Shown here: one piece after another, positions 28,884 to 36,914 of the stretch
How positions within the stretch are numbered: position 1 is the stretch's first letter
Layout of the letters: each line of letters opens with the position of its first letter
NCBI RefSeq assembly: GCF_016863175.1
Contig: NZ_BOOJ01000024.1
Coordinates: forward strand, 62,001-126,000
Source of the DNA: Paraplanobispora siamensis
GTDB lineage: Bacteria > Actinomycetota > Actinomycetes > Streptosporangiales > Streptosporangiaceae
Direction of reading: 5' to 3'
Length of the DNA: 64,000 nucleotides
The notes under the pieces: model-generated
Told to the model about the DNA's origin: nothing
Databases searched by the model: none
The model's input: the letters and a program-made list of their open reading frames with translations, nothing else
Made by a program: the position numbers and the translations under genes

Positions 28884-30164
28884 TCACCCTCTTCCGCCCG
28901 GGGATCCGCCCTGGACCCCGCCCAGGAACAGGGTCACGCTCGCACCACCCGCGGGGGAGGCGCCCAGTGTGAGCGCGCCGCCCGACGACTCGGCGGTACG
29001 GCGCGCGATGTCCAGGCCGAGCCCGGTCGATCCGGCCCCGCTCTCGCCGCGCTCCAGCGGGGCGGTCGTGGCGAACCCGGGCCCGGCGTCGGTGACGGTC
29101 AGCGTCGCGCCGCCCGGGACGGGTGCCAGCCGTACGCCGAAACCGACGCCCTCGTCGGTGTGCGCGAACACGTTGCCGAGCAGGGCGTCCAGGCAGGCGG
29201 CGAGGTCGTCGGCGGAGGCGGCGACGGGCAGCAGGCCCGGAGGCAGCTCCAGGTCCATGGCCCGGCCCTGGTCCTCGGCGAGCACCGACCAGAACGCCAC
29301 CCGGTCCCGGACCACCGCCACCGCCTCGCACTCCTGCCGCTCCTGGGACCGCCGCCGGGCCTCATTGATCACCGAGGTGACGGCCCGTTCCAGCGCGTCG
29401 ACCCGGGCCTCGATCCGGGCCGCCTCCTGCGGGTCGGTCAAGGACTCGGCCTCCAGCCGCAGCCCGGTGAGCGGCGTGCGGAGCCGGTGGGACAGGTCGG
29501 CCGCGTTCTCCCGCTCCTCGGCGAGCAGCCCGGTGATGCGCTCGGCCAGGTGGTTGAGCGCCAGGCCGACCGCCTGCACCTCGGGCGGGCCGCCGGGCGT
29601 GGTCCTGGCGGCCATGTCGCCGGCGGCCAGCCGGTGCGAGACCTTCGCCAGCGAGGAGATCGGCCGGATCACCGCGCGGGCCAGCCGGTCGGCCACCAGG
29701 ATGCCCAGGCCGATCAACGCCAGCCCGAGCACCAGCAGCCCCGCCTGCACCTGGGTGACGCCCCTGGTCAGCTCGTCGTCGCTGAGGAGGACCCGGACCA
29801 CCGCCGTGCCGCCGGGCGCCCCCTGGACCGCGACCAGGATCTCCCGGCCACCGGGCACGGCCGCGGTGACGCTGCGCCCGCGCGCGGCCAGCTCGACCGC
29901 GGCGGACCTCTCGGCGGGGGCGCCGACGACCCTGCCGTCGCCGAGGAAGACCGTGGTCGGATGCGCGGCCCGCTCCGCGGTGAGCCTCAGGGTCTCGACG
30001 TCCACCGCGCCGACGGCGACCGCCACCGACTCGGCCTCGCCGCTCGCCCGGTCCACGGCGCCGCTCTCGGCGGACGTGCGGACCAGCAGGGCGAGGGGGA
30101 CCAGCAGGGCGACGAGGACGAGGGAGGTGGTCGCCGCGACCAGCAGGGCCAGCCAGCGCCTCAC
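28884..30164 (-). CDS. Two-component sensor histidine kinase
   Basis: 426 residues from the GTG at 30164, which overlaps the regulator stop by 4 bases (GTGA). An N-terminal membrane helix (about 5-27), an extracytoplasmic sensor of about 120 residues, a second helix, and a HAMP linker (RPISSLAKVSHRLAAGDMAAR). The dimerisation box is DLSHRLRTPLTGLRLEAESL with the phospho-accepting His. The ATPase has the N box (DALLGNVFAHT), G1 (DAGPGF) and G2 (GSTGLGLDIARR). It pairs with the upstream OmpR-type regulator. The stimulus is unknown; the adjoining PepSY proteins suggest an envelope signal. Confidence 0.93.
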   Translation of the reverse strand: MRRWLALLVAATTSLVLVALLVPLALLVRTSAESGAVDRASGEAESVAVAVGAVDVETLRLTAERAAHPTTVFLGDGRVVGAPAERSAAVELAARGRSVTAAVPGGREILVAVQGAPGGTAVVRVLLSDDELTRGVTQVQAGLLVLGLALIGLGILVADRLARAVIRPISSLAKVSHRLAAGDMAARTTPGGPPEVQAVGLALNHLAERITGLLAEERENAADLSHRLRTPLTGLRLEAESLTDPQEAARIEARVDALERAVTSVINEARRRSQERQECEAVAVVRDRVAFWSVLAEDQGRAMDLELPPGLLPVAASADDLAACLDALLGNVFAHTDEGVGFGVRLAPVPGGATLTVTDAGPGFATTAPLERGESGAGSTGLGLDIARRTAESSGGALTLGASPAGGASVTLFLGGVQGGSPGGRG

Positions 30165-30841
30165 GACGGTTCGGCCAGCCGGACGCCCACGCCGCGCACC
30201 GTGTGCAGGTAGCGGGGCGCGGCGGAGGTCTCGCCGAGCTTGCGGCGCAGCCACGACAGGTGGACGTCGACGGTCTTGTCCGCTCCGCCGTACGGCACCT
30301 GCCAGACGTGGGTGAGCAGCTCGCGCTTGGTGACCACCTCGCCGGGCCTGGCCGCCAGGTAGTGGAGCAGGTCGAACTCCCGGGGGCTCAGGTCCAGGGC
30401 GGCGCCGTCCAGCGTCGCCTCCCGGGTGCGCGGGTCCACCCGCAGGCCGCCGACGGTCACCGAGCTGTCCGCGCGGTTCTCGCCGGAACGGCGCAGCACC
30501 GCGCGGATGCGGGCGTCGAGCTGGGCGGCGCTGAACGGTTTGACCACGTAGTCGTCGGCCCCGGCGTCCAGCAGTTTGACCATCTCCGCGTCGCCGTCCC
30601 TGGCGGTCGCGACGATGACCGGGACGTGGCTGACCGCGCGGAGCATGCGCAGCAGGTCCAGCCCGTCCATGTCGGGCAGGCCCAGGTCCAGCACGATGAG
30701 ATCGGGGCGTTCCTCGACGGCCAGGCGCAGGCCGTCCAGAGCGGTGGGGGCGGAGGAGACGGCGTGGCCGCGGTCGCGCAGCCCCCGGGTGAGGGAGGTG
30801 CGGATCGCGGCGTCGTCCTCGATGAGCAGCACGTTCGACAT
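30161..30841 (-). CDS. OmpR/PhoP-family response regulator
   Basis: 226 residues: receiver domain 1-115 with phosphoacceptor Asp52 (VLDLGLPD), the Asp pair EDD near the start and Lys in VVKPF, then a winged-helix DNA-binding domain (LSPREFDLLHYLAARPGEVVT, GADKTVDVHLSWLRRKLG, YLHTVRGVGVRL). First gene of the operon with the kinase. TAACGT lies eight bases upstream of the ATG with TTGAGC 16 bases before it, so the transcript is probably leaderless. Confidence 0.95.
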   Translation of the reverse strand: MSNVLLIEDDAAIRTSLTRGLRDRGHAVSSAPTALDGLRLAVEERPDLIVLDLGLPDMDGLDLLRMLRAVSHVPVIVATARDGDAEMVKLLDAGADDYVVKPFSAAQLDARIRAVLRRSGENRADSSVTVGGLRVDPRTREATLDGAALDLSPREFDLLHYLAARPGEVVTKRELLTHVWQVPYGGADKTVDVHLSWLRRKLGETSAAPRYLHTVRGVGVRLAEPS

Positions 30842-30849
30842 TTGCCGTC

Positions 30850-30877
30850 ACGTTAGCCGGGCTCGACCCATGCTCAA
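30850..30877 (-). promoter_or_regulatory. Probable promoter of the response-regulator operon
   Basis: Reverse-strand TTGAGC (30877-30872), 16 bases, TAACGT (30855-30850), then eight bases to the ATG. The mRNA would be leaderless or nearly so. The CTTAA-N6-CTTAG box begins 17 bp upstream of the -35. Confidence 0.45.
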
Positions 30878-30893
30878 AGCACGTTATCGGCCC

Positions 30894-30909
30894 CTTAACC
30901 GCGTCTTAG
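30894..30909 (+). promoter_or_regulatory. CTTAA-N6-CTTAG box in the divergent regulator promoter region
   Basis: Same pentamers and 11-bp period as at 28861-28876. On the forward strand it overlaps a likely promoter for the gene at 30934: TTATCG (30884-30889), 17 bases, TAGCAT (30907-30912). A regulator bound here would affect that gene and possibly its own operon. Confidence 0.5.
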
Positions 30910-30933
30910 CATCGAAGGTGGCAAGGTGGACGC

Positions 30934-31494
30934 GTGCGCAGGCGATTCCCTCTTGTCGTGGCCGGGTGGCTGGCCACCGGCGTTCTCGCTACCGGAGCGG
31001 GGGCGGCGATGATCACCGTTCTGGGTGAGCCGCTGACGGCCTCCGCGCACCGGCCGCTGTCCTCCGCCGAGATCGAGGAGGCGCTGGCCCGCACCACCCC
31101 GGTCGCGGCCGCCCCGCCCGTGACCCGCGCCCCCGCGTCCACCGATGCTCCCGCGTCCACCGGTGCCCCGACGCCCGGTGCCACGCCGGCCGGGACGCCG
31201 GATCCCATGCCGACCGGGACGTCCACGCCGTCTCCCGCCACCTCGTCCCCCGCCGCGAAGCCCGCCGGCCGGAGCGGAGTGATCAGGACGGCGGGCGGGA
31301 GCGTGATCGCCCGGTGCTCCGACGGCCTGGTCACGCTCCGCTCGTGGAGTCCCGCCCAGGGCTTCCAGGTGGACGACGTGGAACGCGGCCCCGCCGTACG
31401 GGCCCGCGTGGAGTTCGAGGCGGACGAGACCGACGTCAAGATCGAGGTGCGCTGCTCGGCCGACGGCTCGCCCGTCCACCGGTTCCACGACTGA
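30934..31494 (+). CDS. Membrane-anchored protein with Pro/Thr linker, function unknown
   Basis: 186 residues from a GTG with AAGGTGG upstream. One N-terminal membrane segment or signal (about 5-30), a Thr/Pro/Ala-rich linker (about 55-112), and a compact C-terminal domain of about 75 residues (VIRTAGGSVIARCSDGLVTLRSW, ARVEFEADETDVKIEVRCS) with two cysteines likely to form a disulfide. It lies divergent from the response regulator and shares the operator-like box, so it is probably a target of the system. No family recognised. Confidence 0.75.
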   Translation: MRRRFPLVVAGWLATGVLATGAGAAMITVLGEPLTASAHRPLSSAEIEEALARTTPVAAAPPVTRAPASTDAPASTGAPTPGATPAGTPDPMPTGTSTPSPATSSPAAKPAGRSGVIRTAGGSVIARCSDGLVTLRSWSPAQGFQVDDVERGPAVRARVEFEADETDVKIEVRCSADGSPVHRFHD

Positions 31495-31530
31495 GACCGC
31501 ACGCGTCCCGGACCGGGACCGGCTCCACGA

Positions 31531-31598
31531 GGCCGGTCTCACGGGACCGGTCTTGCGGGACCTGTTTCACGGGACCTGTTCACGGGACCGGTCTCGCG
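31531..31598. repeat. Five degenerate 14-bp tandem repeats
   Basis: Units close to GGACCGGTCTCACG (13-14 bp) run head to tail between two convergent genes. Each contains the near-palindrome GACCGGTC, so the array can fold into many alternative hairpins. It may end transcription from both sides. Confidence 0.6.
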
Positions 31599-31631
31599 GG
31601 CCGGGCGGAGCCGTGAGCGCCCGCCCGGGAC

Positions 31632-31958
31632 TCACCGGTTGAGGTTGATCTTGAGCCTGACGACGTTCCCGCTCGCGGCCGAGACGTAGAAGTCGTACTT
31701 CCAGGCGCCGTCCACGACCTGCACCCACCAGGTCCACAGGCCCTGCTCCCACACGCGCTCGGTCCTGACGACCCGCCCGTCCGGGACGTACCCCCTGACG
31801 ATCTCGACGGCCTGGCGGGCGGTGATCTCCGCCGCCGCGGCGGGTGCGGGCCGGACGGCGGAGCCGGCCGTGGCGGGGACGGCGCCCCCGGCGAGCAGGA
31901 GCGCGGCCGCCCCCGCGGCGGCGAGGGCGGCCCTGGTGATCATGCGGATCTGTCTCAT
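31632..31958 (-). CDS. Secreted PepSY-domain protein (second of two)
   Basis: 108 residues with a signal peptide (MRQIRMITRAALAAAGAAAL) and a single PepSY domain (ITARQAVEIVRGYVPDGRVVRTERVWEQG, WKYDFYVSAASGNVVRLKINLN). It shares domain plan and phrases with the PepSY protein at 28484-28825, so the two are paralogs flanking the two-component locus. The CTTAA-N6-CTTAG box is not repeated upstream of this copy. Confidence 0.82.
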   Translation of the reverse strand: MRQIRMITRAALAAAGAAALLLAGGAVPATAGSAVRPAPAAAAEITARQAVEIVRGYVPDGRVVRTERVWEQGLWTWWVQVVDGAWKYDFYVSAASGNVVRLKINLNR

Positions 31959-32079
31959 GGTCCGAGCTTTCCCGAGCGTCGGAGCGGTCCTGTCCAGCCC
32001 CCGCTAAAAACAGGGTCACGTTCCGCCGTCCGGGGCCCGGTGCCGTCCCGGGTCTGCCGCTGTGATCCGGAGTTGTCCT

Positions 32080-32123
32080 GGAATGGCCGGTGCGGCCCGG
32101 ACCCGGGCCGCACCGGCCATTCC
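32080..32123 (-). terminator. 21-bp perfect hairpin, terminator of the sigma factor operon
   Basis: Positions 32080-32100 and 32103-32123 are perfect reverse complements. It starts 14 bases past the stop of the CU044_5270-type gene on the reverse strand. Longest perfect stem I found in the window; no U-run. Confidence 0.7.
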
Positions 32124-32136
32124 GGCCCCGTCAGCC

Positions 32137-33234
32137 TCAGCCGCAGCCGGAGGCGTCGTCGTCGGGGACCGCGGGCGCCTCGTCGGCCACGGTGACCGAC
32201 AGCTGCGCGGTGGAGGCGACCAGGCTCCCCTTCGGGGACTCGGCCCGCTTCTCGTCCACCACGATCCCGCGCTCGCCCAGCAGCTCGTAGGTCTCCGGGT
32301 CGAAGACGAGATCCTCCCTGATCCCGTCGGGCCCCACCCGGCCCACTCCGATGCCCCGGCGGCCCGCCGCGTCCTCGGCGTCCTGGACCGCGTCGACCCC
32401 GGGGATCGTCGCGGCCGCCTCGAACAGCGCGGCCCGCTGCGCGGCGGGCATGTAGTTCTCCCGCAGCAGGTCGCCCACCCGGGTCCAGGCGGCCTCGTCC
32501 TCATCGCCCTTGGAACCGCCGTCCCGGGCGCTCTCGTACAGGTGGGCGCGCATGCCCCCGGCGTCGGCGGGCAGTCGCTTCAGCGCCGCGTGGTCGGTGC
32601 GGAGACGGGCCGGGAGAGGATCGCAGACCGGCAGCCTGAGCATCTCCACCTTCCCGGCCTCGTCGTCGGCCTCCTCCGGGATCGGCCAGCCGGGGTAGGC
32701 CTTCGGCTGCAGGTACTCGATTCTCAGCGAGCCCTCCCTGCTCCCGTCGGCCGACTGCCAGATCACCCGCTTGGTGCGGTAGAGGTAACGGGTCTCCGGG
32801 GCGGTCTCACCCGTCTCCGTGTTGACGGACTTCCCGCTGAAGGCGCCGTACATCGTCTCCGACTCGACCTTGACGAACTGGTCGTCCCGCGGCTCCAGCT
32901 CCGCCTTGACCGCCTTGGCGGCCCGGCCGAGCACCTCGGTCGCGGACACCGGAGCGAGCTTCGGCAGCGCCACCACGACCTTCCCCGCGGGTTCCCGCCC
33001 CGGTCCCGGCTCCGTCCCCGGACCGGTGAGCAGCGCGGGGACGGTCGCCGCGACCGCCACCGCCAGCGCCCCGGCCAGGAGCATCGCCGGAGGCCTGCGC
33101 CACAGGGGCCGCGACGGGCCGCGCGTGGCGGCCGCCGCGACCAGCCCCCGCCGGGCCGCGGCCTTCGCCTCGGGGGCGTACGGCGGCGCGTCCGGGCGGG
33201 CGCGCGCCACCAGCTGGATCTCGTCCTCGTTCAT
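32137..33234 (-). CDS. CU044_5270-family membrane protein, putative sigma-factor partner
   Basis: 365 residues. A short cytosolic N-terminus (MNEDEIQLVARARPDAPPY), one membrane helix at about 47-68, and a large outer domain (about 85-355). The start overlaps the sigma factor stop by 4 bases (ATGA). This family is regularly encoded with ECF sigma factors in actinobacteria and is thought to act as a sensor or anti-sigma-like protein, though it lacks the ZAS zinc motif HxxxCxxC. Ends in ASGCG. Confidence 0.8.
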   Translation of the reverse strand: MNEDEIQLVARARPDAPPYAPEAKAAARRGLVAAAATRGPSRPLWRRPPAMLLAGALAVAVAATVPALLTGPGTEPGPGREPAGKVVVALPKLAPVSATEVLGRAAKAVKAELEPRDDQFVKVESETMYGAFSGKSVNTETGETAPETRYLYRTKRVIWQSADGSREGSLRIEYLQPKAYPGWPIPEEADDEAGKVEMLRLPVCDPLPARLRTDHAALKRLPADAGGMRAHLYESARDGGSKGDEDEAAWTRVGDLLRENYMPAAQRAALFEAAATIPGVDAVQDAEDAAGRRGIGVGRVGPDGIREDLVFDPETYELLGERGIVVDEKRAESPKGSLVASTAQLSVTVADEAPAVPDDDASGCG

Positions 33235-33863
33235 GCGTGCGACTCCAGGGAACGGCGGATCTTGGTTCGGGTCCGGGACAGCCGGGAGCGCACGGTCCCG
33301 ATCGGGATGCCGAGCGCCTCGGCGGCCTCCTCGTAGGTCAGCTCGGCCCAGGCGACCAGCAGCAGCAGGTCCCGTTCGGCGGAGCTGAGCCCGGCCAGGG
33401 CGGCGGCCAGCGCGGGGCGCAGCCCGTCGGCGGTCACCCGCTCCGCGCTGCGCTCCTCGAAGTCGGCCGCCCGCTCGGGAGCCTGCCGGGCCAGGGCCTT
33501 GAGCCTGCGCGTCTCGGCCCTGCGGTGGCCGGAGATCAGCTTCGAGGCGATGCCGTACAGCCAGGGCCGGGCGTCGGAGCGGGTCAGGTCGTAGCGGGTG
33601 CGCTTGCGGAACGCCACCAGGAACGTCTCGGCCGTCACGTCGTCGGCCGCGGTGACGTCGTCCAGGCGCCGGGCCGCGTACCGGTGGATCTCGTCGGCGT
33701 GCCGGTCGAACAGCCCGGCGAACCTGTCGGGGTCGGCCAGCGACTCCTCGATCAGCGCCGCGTCGGAGGCCAGAGTGGCGACCAGGGCGGACAGCGGAGC
33801 GGAGGGCGCGATAGGGGGCGCGGCAGGCGTCGCGGCCCGGTCGGGGAACGCCAGCGTCACCAC
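33231..33863 (-). CDS. ECF-family RNA polymerase sigma factor
   Basis: 210 residues from a GTG. Region 2 is FDRHADEIHRYAARRLDDVTAADDVTAETFLVAFRKR with the -10-melting aromatic residues, followed by LTRSDARPWLYGIASKLISGHRR; region 4 is LSSAERDLLLLVAWAELTYEEAAEALGIPIGTVRSRLSRTRTKIR. The N-terminal ~40 residues are a Pro/Ala extension. Only AGG is available as ribosome binding site. Cotranscribed with the CU044_5270-type protein; the metalloprotease pair lies 117 bases upstream on the same strand. Confidence 0.92.
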   Translation of the reverse strand: MVTLAFPDRAATPAAPPIAPSAPLSALVATLASDAALIEESLADPDRFAGLFDRHADEIHRYAARRLDDVTAADDVTAETFLVAFRKRTRYDLTRSDARPWLYGIASKLISGHRRAETRRLKALARQAPERAADFEERSAERVTADGLRPALAAALAGLSSAERDLLLLVAWAELTYEEAAEALGIPIGTVRSRLSRTRTKIRRSLESHA

Positions 33864-33980
33864 CTGTTTCGTCCAGTCATCAGAGGGTCCTTGTCTGAGA
33901 GCGCGGACGCGCTCACACCCTCTACTCCGCCGCTGGACGCCGTACGGTTCCCCGGCTCGGCGGACGACTCGACGGACGGC

Positions 33981-34496
33981 TCAACGGACCTCGACGACCA
34001 GGGGCGGCGAGGTGACGCGGAACCGGGGCACCTGGCTGACGAGGGCCAGGACCTCGGGGACGTCCGTCTGGTTGATGCGGCCGAGCCACTGCTCCGGGGC
34101 GCTGCTCTGCGTGTCGAGAGTCAGAGTGTAGACGTAGGACCCGGGTGCCTCGGGCACGAAGGTCTCGAAGGTGGCCAGCGACCGGGACGCGCAGGGATCG
34201 AAGGGCTCTCCCGGAGCCAGGCGGACGAAGTCGGAGACCCGCAGCGCGGCGACGAGCGGGTCTTCGGCGGCGGGCGGCGCGGCGACGATCTGGCCGCCCA
34301 GGGAGACCGCGGGGCGATAGCGGGGATAGCGGCTGCCGTCCTCCGAGCCGTCCAGGACGCCGACGAGCAGGAGCTCGGTCGTGCCGACGACGGAGACGCT
34401 GACGGGGACCGGTTTCCCGGCGGGGTGCGGCCCGCCGGGAGCGGTCAGCTCTATATGGATCACGATGGCTTTCTTCTCGGTGTCGTGGCCGGTCAC
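33981..34496 (-). CDS. Small beta-rich partner of the metalloprotease, function unknown
   Basis: 171 residues from the GTG at 34496, overlapping the protease stop codon (GTGA). The sequence alternates beta-strand patterns and turns (IVIHIELTAPGGPHPAGKPVPVSV, TFETFVPEAPGSYVYTLTL, RFRVTSPPLVVEVR), like an immunoglobulin-type sandwich. No signal peptide and no catalytic motif. Strict coupling to the protease gene implies a joint function, perhaps inhibitor, chaperone or substrate-binding partner. No family recognised. Confidence 0.65.
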   Translation of the reverse strand: MTGHDTEKKAIVIHIELTAPGGPHPAGKPVPVSVSVVGTTELLLVGVLDGSEDGSRYPRYRPAVSLGGQIVAAPPAAEDPLVAALRVSDFVRLAPGEPFDPCASRSLATFETFVPEAPGSYVYTLTLDTQSSAPEQWLGRINQTDVPEVLALVSQVPRFRVTSPPLVVEVR

Positions 34497-36718
34497 TTCT
34501 TCTTCTGCGCCGGCCTCTCCTTCGTCTCGGAGGCGAGCGCGGCCTTGGTGCGTTCGGCCTGGCGGCGGATCTGCTCCAGCACCGAGGGGCGCAGCTGCTT
34601 GCCCTCGAAGGTGCGGACCATCTTGTCGATCGTCCCGGTCGCCTGCTCCAGGTCGCCCTGCTTGGCCTGGGCGCCGGCCAGGCGGCGCATCACCATGTTC
34701 AGCGTGATGTTGTCGACGCCCTCGCCCCGCGCCGAGGCGTCGGCCACCAGGGTGAGCTGCTGGATGCTCTCCTTGGTGTCGGGCTGGCGGATCGTCAGCT
34801 CGTTGTCGGCGGTGAGGTTCTTGAACTCCCGCTCCGCGTTGACGCCCCGGACCATGCGGGCGTACACCGCCAGCGGGTGCTTGCCGTGCTTGTCGATGAC
34901 CTCCTGCAGCGCCGCGTTGCCCGAGGCCAGCGCGGGGGAGTCGGAGCCGAGCAGGGTCAGGAGCTTGCCGCTCTCCTCGCCCATCATCAGCTCGGCGACC
35001 TCCTGGTCGGCCTGGGTGACGGGGTAGCGGACCCGGATCCTGCACACGGGGGAGACGATCCTGGAGCCGTCGGAGGCCAGGTACTGGGCCCGGACGCGGT
35101 ACTCGCCGGGCTGCTGGAAGTAGTGCCCGTCGGCGCCGTGGCCGATGTAGGCGCTGCGGTAGATCGCCGGGTTGTCCTGGTCCAGCCGGACCACGGCCGC
35201 GTCGTCCGAGCAGTGGCGCAGCATCGGCCGGTAGAGCACGGTCCGGCCGGACGGCTGGGTGACGGCGACGTGCGTGAAGTCGGTGTCCGGGTGCAGGTGG
35301 GAGTGGGTGTTGCGGCCGCGCAGGTCGGTGGTGGAGAGCTTGAGCTCCACCACCACCGGCTCGCCGAAGGCGAAGGCCTCCTTGGCCCGCACCTCCAGGG
35401 CCAGGCCGGACTGGTCCTCGACCGGTTCGTCGAACAGCTCGGGGGCGATCTCGGCGGCGCCGGTCCCGAAGGCGTTCGCCCCCATGATCACGTCGCGGTA
35501 GTTGGCGTGGCGCAGGTGGACCAGCTCGCTGTCGGTGAACTGGAACGGGAATGCCGCCCAGTAGGCCGCCTCCCCGCCCGCCCCGGACAGGGGCTGGTAG
35601 TTCTGGACGTAGTTCATCCAGCTCAGGTCCCCGAAGCCGCCGTTGGGGCCGAGCGGCTGCGGCGGGACGGCCAGGTTCTTCTGCCAGGAGTGCAGCAGGT
35701 TGAAGGCGTGGCCGATCTCGTGCACGTAGGTGCGCAGCTGGGCGCGCTGGGCCTGCGGGGTGTTGCCCTGGATGGCGTTGTAGAAGACCGCCGCGCCCTG
35801 GCGCTGGCAGGCGTCGTTGTAGTCGAACATGATCCCGCGGTAGCCGCCGGTGTGCGCGCTGGCGACCAGCATCCACAACCGCCACTGCGCCACGTTGGCG
35901 AAGCCGCTGAAGTGCTGCACCATCGCGTTGTGCAGCTCGGCGTCGTTCCAGAGCAGGTCGGGCCCGGCCGCCGAGGTGGCGACGATGTTGGAGAAACCGG
36001 ACATCTGCAGTTCGATGCCCGCCTCGGCGTAGGACTTCACGACCGTGAGCACGCGGGACGGGCTGGTCGGCGGCTGGGGCAGCGCGGAGGTGTCGTAGGA
36101 GACGAACGGCACGGCCCCGGTCACCGAGTCCTGCTCCAGGACCACGCTGCGGAAGTACGGCGAGACGAACGGGCAGACGTAACCGGCGCCGGGCTGGCCG
36201 GAGGCGGTGAGGAACTGCACCGTGGCGTCGCCCTGCGGCTGCGCGGTCGTCCGGCGCGGAACGGTCACGCGCACGACCGGGGCGCCGGCGTTGAAGGTGA
36301 AGCTCCCCGTCCCCTGGAGCACGACCTGCGCGGCCGTGACGGTGACCGTCGGGAAGTGCACGATGAAGGAGCCGAAGTAGGAGGTCGTGCCCCCGCTGGT
36401 GGAGAAGAAGTCGGCGCTGACCCGGTTCTGCGGGCGGACGCCGTCGACGTCCACCCGGAGTTCGAGCTGGTAGCCCTGTCCTCCGCTGCGGTACCTACCG
36501 CGGGTCAGCTGGAACTGCACGTCCCGCTGGAGGCCGGGTGTCTCCTGCGGGCCCGGGGTCTCCTGCCGGAGGCCCGGTTCCTGCCGGAGACCGGACGCCT
36601 CCCGCTGCTCGGCAACCCTCCCGTCGGACGGGACGACCTCCTGCAGACGGTGTTCGAGGTCGGCCACGCCGGACAGGGACGCCGATGTCCCCTGGGTGGG
36701 GTCGGATGGAGCAGACAT
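34493..36718 (-). CDS. Zinc metalloprotease with beta-sandwich and helical C-terminal domains
   Basis: 741 residues from the ATG at 36718 (GGAGAG upstream). The zinc site HEIGHAFNLLH is at 333-343 (His333, Glu334, His337, His343), as in metzincin-like proteases. Residues 40-65 are Gln/Pro/Gly repeats; 65-230 look beta-rich; about 430-590 resemble an Ig-like domain; the last 130 residues are helical with a Lys-rich tail (AQKKK). No signal peptide is evident, unusual for a protease of this sort. Operon with a 171-residue partner. Family not recognised beyond the motif. Confidence 0.8.
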   Translation of the reverse strand: MSAPSDPTQGTSASLSGVADLEHRLQEVVPSDGRVAEQREASGLRQEPGLRQETPGPQETPGLQRDVQFQLTRGRYRSGGQGYQLELRVDVDGVRPQNRVSADFFSTSGGTTSYFGSFIVHFPTVTVTAAQVVLQGTGSFTFNAGAPVVRVTVPRRTTAQPQGDATVQFLTASGQPGAGYVCPFVSPYFRSVVLEQDSVTGAVPFVSYDTSALPQPPTSPSRVLTVVKSYAEAGIELQMSGFSNIVATSAAGPDLLWNDAELHNAMVQHFSGFANVAQWRLWMLVASAHTGGYRGIMFDYNDACQRQGAAVFYNAIQGNTPQAQRAQLRTYVHEIGHAFNLLHSWQKNLAVPPQPLGPNGGFGDLSWMNYVQNYQPLSGAGGEAAYWAAFPFQFTDSELVHLRHANYRDVIMGANAFGTGAAEIAPELFDEPVEDQSGLALEVRAKEAFAFGEPVVVELKLSTTDLRGRNTHSHLHPDTDFTHVAVTQPSGRTVLYRPMLRHCSDDAAVVRLDQDNPAIYRSAYIGHGADGHYFQQPGEYRVRAQYLASDGSRIVSPVCRIRVRYPVTQADQEVAELMMGEESGKLLTLLGSDSPALASGNAALQEVIDKHGKHPLAVYARMVRGVNAEREFKNLTADNELTIRQPDTKESIQQLTLVADASARGEGVDNITLNMVMRRLAGAQAKQGDLEQATGTIDKMVRTFEGKQLRPSVLEQIRRQAERTKAALASETKERPAQKKK

Positions 36719-36914
36719 GTGATCTCTCCAGTCGCTCTCGTCGGATTTCGGGCATGACGGTTCCGCCGGGGATCCTCGGGCCCACGAATGCTCGACGGCA
36801 TGCCGCCAACGGTCTGGCCGCACAGACTCGCGGTAGAGATAGTTCGGACACTTCTCCTCGCCCCCGGACCTGTCAATGGGGCGGCGGGAATGTGACCCGG
36901 CGGCCAGGTCGGCC

